A DNA stretch of 64,000 nt from Billgrantia endophytica. Lineage in GTDB: Bacteria; Pseudomonadota; Gammaproteobacteria; Pseudomonadales; Halomonadaceae. The notes below the pieces were generated by a model. It searched no databases, was not told the DNA's origin, and worked only from the letters and a program-made list of their open reading frames with translations. The stretch spans positions 62,001 through 126,000 of the forward strand of contig NZ_PNRF01000020.1 of assembly GCF_002879615.1 (NCBI RefSeq), read 5' to 3'. This document shows positions 54,438-64,000 of the stretch, piece after piece. A program made the translations under genes and the position numbers. Position 1 is the stretch's first letter. Each line of letters starts with the position of its first letter.

Positions 54438-54596
54438 CGCAATCGCTCCTTGACTGCCATGAGGCCGGCGGGTGCTGGTTAGCTGTTACCTGAAGCCAAG
54501 CCGCTAACGCCAGAACAGGCCGCTGAAGCTCGTGGCCGATCCACCGCTCCAGCCAAGAGCGGTGGATCGCAATGGCGTAGAACCCAGGCGGCAGGT

Positions 54597-55073
54597 TCAC
54601 CCTCGCCGGTAGGTACCCACCAGCCGGTTCATGCCCAGAAGGTATGGCTCGACCTGCTTGAGCAACTCGGGGAGATCGAGCCCTTCCGGCAGGTCGGTGG
54701 GCTTATCCAGAGCCAGGATCCAGAAATAGTAGTGATGCTGGCCATGGCCCTCCGGCGGCATGGGTCCACCATAGCCCAGGTTACCGAAATCATTCTTGCC
54801 CCGGGTGCCTTCACCGGTGTTTTCCGCCAGGGAGGTGGTGGAACCAGGCAGGTTGTAGAGCAGCCAGTGGGCGAAACCGTAGCTGCCGTTCTGCACCAGT
54901 GGCGCATCGGGATCATGGCAGATCACCGCATACGCCTTGGTTCCCTCCGGGGCATCGTGCCAGCTCAATGCCGGTGAAAGGTCGCTCCCCTCGCCGGTGT
55001 AGGTTTTGGGGATCGCGTCATGCGCGCTGAAAGCGGAACTTTCCAGCCGTATGCTTGAAAGAGCGAAGGCCAT
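54597..55073 (-). CDS. YbhB/YbcL-type phosphatidylethanolamine-binding-like protein
   Basis: The 158-residue product belongs to the Raf kinase inhibitor-like (PEBP) family: [20 protein letters not shown], the binding-site region [39 protein letters not shown] and a Leu-rich end. These are cytoplasmic or periplasmic proteins with a conserved anion pocket and no proven bacterial function. The ATG at 55073 is preferred over 55082 because GAGGAGG is then nine bases upstream. It is divergent from the flavodoxin-like gene. Confidence 0.88.
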   Translation of the reverse strand: MAFALSSIRLESSAFSAHDAIPKTYTGEGSDLSPALSWHDAPEGTKAYAVICHDPDAPLVQNGSYGFAHWLLYNLPGSTTSLAENTGEGTRGKNDFGNLGYGGPMPPEGHGQHHYYFWILALDKPTDLPEGLDLPELLKQVEPYLLGMNRLVGTYRRG

Positions 55074-55148
55074 AGCCGTCATCCTCCTCGGGTTCGAAAA
55101 AAGGTGGGTGCCGAAACAGCGTCGGAAAAAGCCGTTAGACTGTCAAAC

Positions 55149-55610
55149 ATGAAACAGCTGCTGATAGTGGCCCATGCGCCTTCTCCCAACACCCTGACAC
55201 TCCGCGACGCCGCCGAACGAGGTGCCCGCCATCCCGATATCGAAGGGGTCGGGGTAGTGGTCAGGCCACCCTTGGAAGCAGGCCCCGATGACGTCATGGC
55301 CTGCGATGCGCTCCTGCTCGGCACCACCGAGAACCTCGGCTACATGAGCGGTGCCCTGAAGGATTTCTTCGACCGCAGTTACTATCCTGTGCTGGAAGCG
55401 AAACAAGGGCTGGCCTGCGCGCTCTACGTGCGGGCCGGGCACGACGGCACCGGCACGCGCCGGGCGGTGGAGAGCATCGTCACCGGGCTACGCTGGCGCT
55501 GGGCACAGGAGCCGCTGATCCTGCGTGGCGAGTGGCAGGAGGGCTTCGTCGAGCAGGTGGAGGAACTGGGGCTTTATCTGGTAGCCGGACTCGACAGCGG
55601 CATCATCTGA
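55149..55610 (+). CDS. Flavodoxin/NAD(P)H reductase-like flavoprotein
   Basis: The 153-residue product begins [20 protein letters not shown] with the phosphate-binding loop of flavodoxin-like folds, continues with [20 protein letters not shown] and [16 protein letters not shown], and ends with a helix. It is similar to small FMN-dependent NAD(P)H oxidoreductases. Electron partners are unknown. It is divergent from ybhB, with a 75-base shared promoter region, and is followed by a hairpin at 55632. Confidence 0.8.
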   Translation: MKQLLIVAHAPSPNTLTLRDAAERGARHPDIEGVGVVVRPPLEAGPDDVMACDALLLGTTENLGYMSGALKDFFDRSYYPVLEAKQGLACALYVRAGHDGTGTRRAVESIVTGLRWRWAQEPLILRGEWQEGFVEQVEELGLYLVAGLDSGII

Positions 55611-55631
55611 GCATCTCCTGCCACTCCGAAA

Positions 55632-55655
55632 AACGGCACCCCGAGAGGTGCCGTT
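55632..55655. terminator. Terminator between the flavoprotein gene and fadA
   Basis: AACGGCACC at 55632-55640 pairs with GGTGCCGTT at 55647-55655 around CCGAGA. It lies between two convergent genes and can serve both. Confidence 0.7.
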
Positions 55656-55694
55656 AGAGACGTTTCTCTACCCTTACGCGCAGGAGTCAGCGTT

Positions 55695-56879
<1,185 letters not shown>

Positions 56880-56899
56880 CTACTCCTTTTCGTGGTGGG

Positions 56900-59062
56900 T
56901 CAGCTGTAGAAGCGCTCGCCGGCTTCAGCCATCTTGCGCAGCTTGTCGGTGGGGGCGTAGAGCGGCCCCAGCTCCTCGGCCAGGCCCTCGGCCAGCTTGA
57001 CGAACTCAGCCACACCCATGGCATCGATGTAACGCAGGGCACCGCCGCGGAACGGCGGGAAGCCGATGCCGTAGATCAATGCCATGTCGGCTTCGGCCGG
57101 CGTCTCGACAATACCGTCCTCCAGACAGCGCACGGTCTCCAGGCACAGCGGCACCATCATGCGGGCGACGATATCCTCGTCGGAGAATGTCTTCTGCCCC
57201 TTGACCACCTGCTTGACCAGGTCATGGGCAGCATCGTCGCTGACCTTCTTCGGCTTGCCTTTCCTGTCTTCCTCGTAGGCGTAGAAACCCTTGTCGTTCT
57301 TCTGGCCCAGGCGCTCGTTCTCGACCATCACCTGGATGGCCGTCTTGCTCTCTTTGCCATCCATCTGCGCCATGCGCTCGGGAAAGCCTTCGGCCATCAC
57401 TTCGCCGGCGTGTACTGCGGTGTCCATGCCCACCACGTCGAGCAGGTAGGCCGGGCCCATGGGCCAGCCGAACGTCTCCATGACCTTGTCGATGCGCTGG
57501 AAGTCCGCTCCCTGTTCGACCAGGAAATTGAAGCCGCCGAAATAGGGGAACAGCACGCGGTTGACCAGGAACCCCGGGCAGTCGTTGACCACGATGGGGG
57601 TCTTGCCCATGGCGCGGGCGTAGGCCACGGTGGCGGCCACGGCGGCGTCACTGCTCTTCTCGCCGCGGATCACTTCGACCAACGGCATGCGGTGCACCGG
57701 GTTGAAGAAGTGCATGCCGCAGAAATTCTCGGGGCGCTTGAGATTCTCGGCCAGGCGATTGATCGAGATGGTGGAGGTATTGGAGGTCAGGATCGTGTTT
57801 TCGCCGATCAGGCCTTCCACCTCGGCCAGCACCGCGTCCTTGACCTTGGGGTTCTCGACGACGGCTTCGACCACCAGGTCGACGTGGCCGAAGTCGCCAT
57901 AGGAAAGGGTCGGACGAATGTTGGCCAGCTTCTCGGCCATCTGCTCGGTCGTCAGCTTGCCGCGCTCGGTCTGCTTGGCGAACAGCTTGCGGGCTTCCTT
58001 GAGACCGAGCTCGATGGCTTCTTCCTTGATGTCCTTCATCAGGATCGGGATGCCCTTCGAAGCGCTCTGGTAGGCGATGCCGCCACCCATGATGCCGGCG
58101 CCCAGCACGGCGGTCTGCTTGACCGGCTGCGCCTGCTTTTCGTACTTGCTGCCCTTCTTCTTGACTACCTGGTCGTTCAGGAACAGGCCCACCAGGTTGA
58201 AGGCGACGCTGCTCAGCGCCAGCTTGGCAAACGCCTTGGCCTCGATGGCCTGGGCGCGGCCACGCTCCTCTCCGGCGCCCTTCTGGATGACCTTGATGGC
58301 ATCGATGGGTGCCGGGTAGTGCGGTCCCGCCTTGCCGGCCACGTAGCCCTTGGCGGTCTCGAAGGCCATCATCTGTTCGATGGCGTTGAGCTTCAGCGGC
58401 CCCTTCTTCTCGTCACGCCGCGCCTGGTAATCCAGTTCACCGCGATTGGCGCGGGCCAGGATGTCCAGCGCCGCCGCCTCGAGCTGGTCCGTTGGAACGA
58501 CGGCATCCACGGCACCGACCTTGAGGGCGGCATCGGCCCGGTTCTCGGAGCCACCGGCGATCCATTCGATGGCGTTGTCGGCGCCGATCAGGCGCGGCAG
58601 ACGCACGCAGCCACCCCAGCCCGGCAGAATGCCCAGCTTGGTCTCGGGCAGGCCGATCTTCGCTTTCTCGCCCATGACACGGAAATCGGTAGTGAGCACG
58701 ACTTCGCAGCCGCCGCCGAGTGCGAGGCCGTTGATGGCCGTCACCGTGGGGAACGGCAGATCCTCGATGACATTGAAGATGTCATGGACCTTGAGATTCA
58801 TTTCGACCAGGTATTCCTCGCCCTTGTCGAACAGACCATGGAATTCGGTGATATCGGCGCCTACGATGAAGACATCCTTTCCGCTACCGATCACCAGCCC
58901 CTTGAGGCCACTCTGGTCCGAGATCGCCTTGACGGCTTCATCCAGTTCGGCCACTACCGCGCTGGACAGCTTGTTGATGGACTCATCCTTCAGGTCGAAG
59001 GTGAGCATGGCGATGTCGTCGCCGTTGCGTGCCACCGTGATGGCATTGCCTTGATAAATCAT
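56900..59062 (-). CDS. fadB: Fatty acid oxidation complex alpha subunit FadB
   Basis: FadB carries enoyl-CoA hydratase and 3-hydroxyacyl-CoA dehydrogenase activities, plus isomerase and epimerase. The 720-residue product has the crotonase domain (about 1-190) with E120 in [15 protein letters not shown] and E140 in [16 protein letters not shown]. The NAD loop [20 protein letters not shown] is near 320. The dehydrogenase histidine is in [17 protein letters not shown], about residue 452. The C-terminal domain carries [16 protein letters not shown] and [19 protein letters not shown]. It forms the complex with FadA, encoded next. Confidence 0.97.
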   Translation of the reverse strand: MIYQGNAITVARNGDDIAMLTFDLKDESINKLSSAVVAELDEAVKAISDQSGLKGLVIGSGKDVFIVGADITEFHGLFDKGEEYLVEMNLKVHDIFNVIEDLPFPTVTAINGLALGGGCEVVLTTDFRVMGEKAKIGLPETKLGILPGWGGCVRLPRLIGADNAIEWIAGGSENRADAALKVGAVDAVVPTDQLEAAALDILARANRGELDYQARRDEKKGPLKLNAIEQMMAFETAKGYVAGKAGPHYPAPIDAIKVIQKGAGEERGRAQAIEAKAFAKLALSSVAFNLVGLFLNDQVVKKKGSKYEKQAQPVKQTAVLGAGIMGGGIAYQSASKGIPILMKDIKEEAIELGLKEARKLFAKQTERGKLTTEQMAEKLANIRPTLSYGDFGHVDLVVEAVVENPKVKDAVLAEVEGLIGENTILTSNTSTISINRLAENLKRPENFCGMHFFNPVHRMPLVEVIRGEKSSDAAVAATVAYARAMGKTPIVVNDCPGFLVNRVLFPYFGGFNFLVEQGADFQRIDKVMETFGWPMGPAYLLDVVGMDTAVHAGEVMAEGFPERMAQMDGKESKTAIQVMVENERLGQKNDKGFYAYEEDRKGKPKKVSDDAAHDLVKQVVKGQKTFSDEDIVARMMVPLCLETVRCLEDGIVETPAEADMALIYGIGFPPFRGGALRYIDAMGVAEFVKLAEGLAEELGPLYAPTDKLRKMAEAGERFYS

Positions 59063-59294
59063 CCACGAATCTCCACACAGAGGTTGGCGTTGGAGGAGTG
59101 CCCGGTTTCATACGGCCGTTTGATTTCTGGAAGCTTGGTGCACTCCAGCCGGTACGTCAAGCCCCAGCTTCCACACCAATGGTCTAGCATGGGCAGCGCA
59201 TCGATGCTCGAGGCGGCAGGTACTGATAGGATAGCCCCGTACCGTTTTACGGCGTTCCCGTCTCCATGGTCCTCTCGACTCCACGGTATTGCTG

Positions 59295-60590
59295 ATGCGC
59301 ATGCCCGCCGCGGCTCCCCCGCCGGCTTCCAGCCCCTCGCTTCGAGTCCAGCGTTTCCACACCCGTATCGTACGGATAGTGGAGCGCGTTCGCCCGTGGA
59401 GCTGGCTGTGGCCCCCCATTGCCTTTGCTGCGGGAGTAGGCAGTTTTTTCCTGGTGGAGCGTCAGCAATGGCTGGGGGCAGTGCTCGCCCTGAGCATGCT
59501 GCTGGCCTGGGTGCTGCTGCTCTCCGAGAGCTTGATTGGACGGTTACTGGCCCGCCGTGGCCATCCCGACCTGCCGCGGGGGGTGGCTACCTTCATTGCC
59601 CAGATGGTGCACCAGGAGACGCTGTTCTTCTGTCTCCCGTTCGTGCTCGCCACCACCGTATGGGCCAGCGGTCAGGGGCTCTTCGCCCTGCTGGTATTGG
59701 GCATGGCGGTGTTTTCCATTCTCGACCCGCTTTACTACAAGCTGGCCGAGCGAGCACGCTGGCTCTACTTCGCCTTTCACGCCCAGTGCGTCTTCCTGGT
59801 GGTACTGGTCACCCTTCCGCTGATGCTGCAATTGACCACCGGCCAAAGCCTGAAGTTGGCGTTGGCGGCCATGGTGATCTTCAGCCTGCCTAGCCTGTGG
59901 CAGCTGCTTCGGCCAATGTCAGCACGGCGCTGTGCAGCCGTTCTGACGTTACTGCCACTGCTGGCAGCCCTGGCCTGGGCAGGCCGCGTCTGGGTCCCGC
60001 CAGCCAACCTGTGGATTTCGGCCAGCGCACTGTCGCCAGGCTTCGATGCCTCGGCTCGTAGCCCTCAGGGTAGCGCCCGCCTGACCCCGGATGCGCTCGG
60101 TACCCAGGGGCTTTACGCCTATACGGCCATCCGTGCACCCCGAGGGCTACGCGAGGAAATCGTGCATGAGTGGCGCCACGAAGGAGAATTGATCGACCGG
60201 GTGCCACTTTCCATCCATGGCGGTCGACAGGAGGGCTATCGTGCCTGGTCGCACAAGCTCAATTTTCCGCAGCACCCCGCCGGCAACTGGCGGATCGATG
60301 TCATGACAGACAGTGGACAGCGTATCGGAGTACTGCGCTTCACGGTATCGGATGATGCCGAGCAAGCCACCCTGGCCGATGGACGGGTCGCTCCACCGAC
60401 AGGGCTGGCCGGACTGGACCTGCGATGGCTGGTGCCGGGTAACCGACCTGGCCAGCGCGACACGGAACCGGGACAGCCCTTGCCGGGCACACAGCCACAG
60501 CCGGAACCGACCCCGGCTGAAAGCCGGGAATCGAGTGAGGAAACGTCACATCCGGCAGCAGAAGAGATACCTGCGAGTGAACCTCAGTAA
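59295..60590 (+). CDS. DUF5924 family membrane protein with DUF2914 domain
   Basis: The 431-residue product has about six to seven membrane helices in the first 230 residues (the DUF5924 layout; e.g. FAAGVGSFFLVERQQWLGAV, LLLSESLIGRLLARRGHPDL) and a C-terminal soluble domain (about 255-355: LYAYTAIRAPRGLREEIVHE; YRAWSHKLNFPQHPAGNWRI) of the DUF2914 type. A proline/glutamate-rich tail ends the protein. DUF2914 domains probably bind a ligand in the periplasm; the function is unknown. The ATG at 59295 is taken as start because the frame before it begins with a TTG only. A MarR-type gene follows after 92 bases. Confidence 0.75.
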   Translation: MRMPAAAPPPASSPSLRVQRFHTRIVRIVERVRPWSWLWPPIAFAAGVGSFFLVERQQWLGAVLALSMLLAWVLLLSESLIGRLLARRGHPDLPRGVATFIAQMVHQETLFFCLPFVLATTVWASGQGLFALLVLGMAVFSILDPLYYKLAERARWLYFAFHAQCVFLVVLVTLPLMLQLTTGQSLKLALAAMVIFSLPSLWQLLRPMSARRCAAVLTLLPLLAALAWAGRVWVPPANLWISASALSPGFDASARSPQGSARLTPDALGTQGLYAYTAIRAPRGLREEIVHEWRHEGELIDRVPLSIHGGRQEGYRAWSHKLNFPQHPAGNWRIDVMTDSGQRIGVLRFTVSDDAEQATLADGRVAPPTGLAGLDLRWLVPGNRPGQRDTEPGQPLPGTQPQPEPTPAESRESSEETSHPAAEEIPASEPQ

Positions 60591-60682
60591 CAGAGCGAGC
60601 CAACGGTCTTCCAACCTTTTGGGTTGCATTACACGGCAGGCCTCCGGACAATTCGGCAAATTCAACGCAATTGCGGAGTCCC

Positions 60683-61126
60683 ATGCACCAGAACATCGGC
60701 TTCCGACTGTCCCGCCTGCCACGACTATGGCGGGCCATCATCGATCAGCGACTGGCTCCCCTGGGTCTGACCCAGACACGCTGGGTCACGCTCTACCACC
60801 TCTGGCATCTCGGCGATGGCCAACCCCAGTGCGACCTGGCTCGCGCTATCGGTGTCGAGGCGCCATCACTGGTGCGTACGCTGGACCAACTCTCCGAACA
60901 GGGCCTGATCGAGAGGCGTCCCAGCGAGCAGGATCGTCGAACCAAGCGGGTCTTCCTGACCCCAGAGGCCACACCGCTCCTGGAACAGATCGATGAGGTG
61001 GTGACCCAGGCGAGACGCGAGATGCTGTCAGGGCTGAGCGACGAGGACATCAAGCACCTCGACTCCCTGCTGGCCCATATCGAAGACAATGGACTGGCGA
61101 TTCAGGCTCGCGAAAGCGATAGCTGA
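60683..61126 (+). CDS. MarR/SlyA-family transcriptional regulator
   Basis: The 147-residue product has the MarR winged helix: IGFRLSRLPRLWRAIIDQRL, then the recognition part LARAIGVEAPSLVRTLDQLS and the wing GLIERRPSEQDRRTKRVFLT. The opening and RTKRVFLTPEA are close to SlyA. The ATG at 60683 has GGAG upstream. SlyA-type regulators respond to phenolic compounds or counter H-NS silencing; the target here is unknown. Confidence 0.88.
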   Translation: MHQNIGFRLSRLPRLWRAIIDQRLAPLGLTQTRWVTLYHLWHLGDGQPQCDLARAIGVEAPSLVRTLDQLSEQGLIERRPSEQDRRTKRVFLTPEATPLLEQIDEVVTQARREMLSGLSDEDIKHLDSLLAHIEDNGLAIQARESDS

Positions 61127-61157
61127 GGGTGGACATGACAAGCGGCGCTGACGAGCC

Positions 61158-61700
61158 TCAGTCAGGCGCCGGCCTTTCGCCGCCACCGAAGGCTCGAGTG
61201 GCCGGAGGCCGGTCGGCACGTCCGGCGAGAGCATCACGGACCTGTCGGAAATCCTCCACATAGGTCAAGAACCGCTCCGCGCCCTGCGATTCCCACCACC
61301 AGAGGGTAATGCCGTACTCGTTCGACTCGACCACCAGCGCATCCTGAGGCAACCGCATCAGCAACGCTTCCAGTGGCTCACGGGCCTCCTCCGGCAGCGG
61401 CCGCAGCGGCTCGACTCTCCAACGCCAGCCAGCGACACAGGGCTTCAGGGCCTGGCTGGCGTCGCTGTCCCTTACCAGCAGGAAATGCGGGCCGGGACAT
61501 TCGCGGGGATAGTGCCAACGATAACCCGGCATGGCGGTATCGATACCGTGCAGCGGCGGCTTCTCCAGCTTCACCTTTACCCCCGCCTTGGCGGCCGCAT
61601 TGCGCAGTGGCGCGATACGTCGCTGTCGCGTACTCGGCTTGAGCCACATCACCGGTGCGACCATCAGCAGCAGCACGGCCACTATCATTGCCCAAACCAT
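61158..61700 (-). CDS. Membrane-anchored hypothetical protein
   Basis: The 180-residue product has one N-terminal helix (MVWAMIVAVLLLMVAPVMWL) and a hydrophilic domain with conserved-looking WHYPRECPGPHFLLVRDSDA and LVVESNEYGITLWWWESQGA stretches. It is reminiscent of conserved hypothetical proteins of Halomonas and Pseudomonas without a known role. AGGAGG precedes the ATG. Confidence 0.65.
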   Translation of the reverse strand: MVWAMIVAVLLLMVAPVMWLKPSTRQRRIAPLRNAAAKAGVKVKLEKPPLHGIDTAMPGYRWHYPRECPGPHFLLVRDSDASQALKPCVAGWRWRVEPLRPLPEEAREPLEALLMRLPQDALVVESNEYGITLWWWESQGAERFLTYVEDFRQVRDALAGRADRPPATRAFGGGERPAPD

Positions 61701-61806
61701 CGGTGCCTCCTGACTAAATCTTGACGCAAGTCGTTGTCTTGGCTCGGCAGCCGTCCTAGAGTGAAGGCATGTTCATCACAACCGTGCCGTTTCGCAGGAG
61801 CCTGCC

Positions 61807-62262
61807 ATGAGCAATGAATATCGTCATATCCTGGTCGCCGTCGATCTGACCAAGGATTCGCACAGGGTGCTCGAGCGTGCCATACAGATCGCCGAGCGCA
61901 ACCAGGCGAAGCTGTCGATCATGCATACGCTGGAACCGCTGGGCTTTGCCTATGGCGGTGATATCCCCATGGATCTCACCAGTATCCAGGATCAGCTCGA
62001 CGAGCATGCCAAGCAGCGCCTGGCCGAAATCGCCGATTCCCATATCGCCAAGGAAAACCAGCATGTGGTGGTCGGCATGCCCGACACCGAGATCCACCGC
62101 TTCGCCGAAGAGCACAGCGTGGACCTGATCGTCGTCGGCTCCCATGGCCGTCATGGCTTTGCCCTGCTGCTGGGCTCCACCTCTACCGGCGTCCTGCATG
62201 GCGCCCAGTGCGACGTGCTGGCCGTACGCGTCGGCAGGAAGGGCGAAAGCAGCGAGGAGTGA
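61807..62262 (+). CDS. Universal stress protein (UspA family)
   Basis: The 151-residue product opens HILVAVDLTKDSHRVLERAI and ends with the nucleotide-binding motif G-x2-G-x9-G-S/T in VGSHGRHGFALLLGSTSTGV followed by LAVRVG, typical of ATP-binding or UspA-type proteins. The middle (GFAYGGDIPMDLTSIQDQLD) fits the UspA/UspD group of proteobacteria. AGGAG precedes the ATG. These proteins help survival in stress and growth arrest. Confidence 0.92.
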   Translation: MSNEYRHILVAVDLTKDSHRVLERAIQIAERNQAKLSIMHTLEPLGFAYGGDIPMDLTSIQDQLDEHAKQRLAEIADSHIAKENQHVVVGMPDTEIHRFAEEHSVDLIVVGSHGRHGFALLLGSTSTGVLHGAQCDVLAVRVGRKGESSEE

Positions 62263-62310
62263 CCGTCGAAGGACATCCTGGTGCCGCCGCCAAGGTCGGC
62301 GACACCGTTC

Positions 62311-64000
<1,690 letters not shown>

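Noticed and set aside
57224..59893. 889-residue plus-strand open frame opposite fadB
   Set aside because: It is antisense to fadB, whose product matches FadB over its full length; long shadow frames are normal in GC-rich DNA. Its composition (His, Gly, Asp-rich, no motifs) is not protein-like.

Overview
The window looks like part of the chromosome of a halophilic gammaproteobacterium of the Halomonas type. The DNA is GC-rich throughout, except for the first 2.5 kb. It carries ectoine hydroxylase (ectD), a bifunctional PutA with PutP, a SUF operon, two Pst systems with PhoB/PhoR, fadAB, rimK and several small families typical of this group (DUF3549, YqcC, DUF5924). Identifications rest on reading the translated products; no database search was run.

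Layout. Positions 1-7390 are an accessory island. It opens with an AT-richer SIR2 + HerA gene pair (minus strand), a known anti-phage arrangement. A small secreted cysteine-containing protein, an IS1182-type remnant, a hypothetical gene and two genes typical of integrative conjugative elements (DUF3577 and DUF932 proteins) follow, together with several broken fragments. The island ends at about 7364-7389 in a copy of the 3' end of a tRNA-Gly gene, which looks like the attachment-site scar of the element.

The core chromosome follows. 7471-14264: a small membrane protein, an AraC-type regulator, putA, putP and a YbgE-like protein (proline catabolism). 14570-19655: two OmpW porins, YqcC, DUF3549, RimB-like protease, RimK and a small helical protein. 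19646-26693: SanA-like protein and the SUF operon (regulator, sufB, sufC, sufD, sufS, sufT) with an IscR-type operator in front. 26813-28872: YjdM, an Lrp-type regulator and a nucleotide-sugar-epimerase-like protein.

28869-47281 is a phosphate locus: a Na/Pi symporter with its PhoU-like partner, a cytosine deaminase, a ZipA-like protein, a lipoprotein, phoB-phoR, an orphan family 5 binding protein, and two complete Pst transporters with phoU lying between them, all on the minus strand. Four Pho-box-like sites can be read directly, in front of the symporter, phoB, pstS1 and, unexpectedly, between pstS2 and pstC2.

47495-49998 is a coupled pair of a PRPP synthetase-like gene and an archaeal-type nucleoside/AMP phosphorylase. 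50205-64000 holds panE-like, methyltransferase, ectD, small hypothetical proteins, YbhB, a flavodoxin-like protein, fadA-fadB, a DUF5924 protein, a MarR regulator, a universal stress protein and the ABC-F ATPase Uup, which is cut by the window edge.
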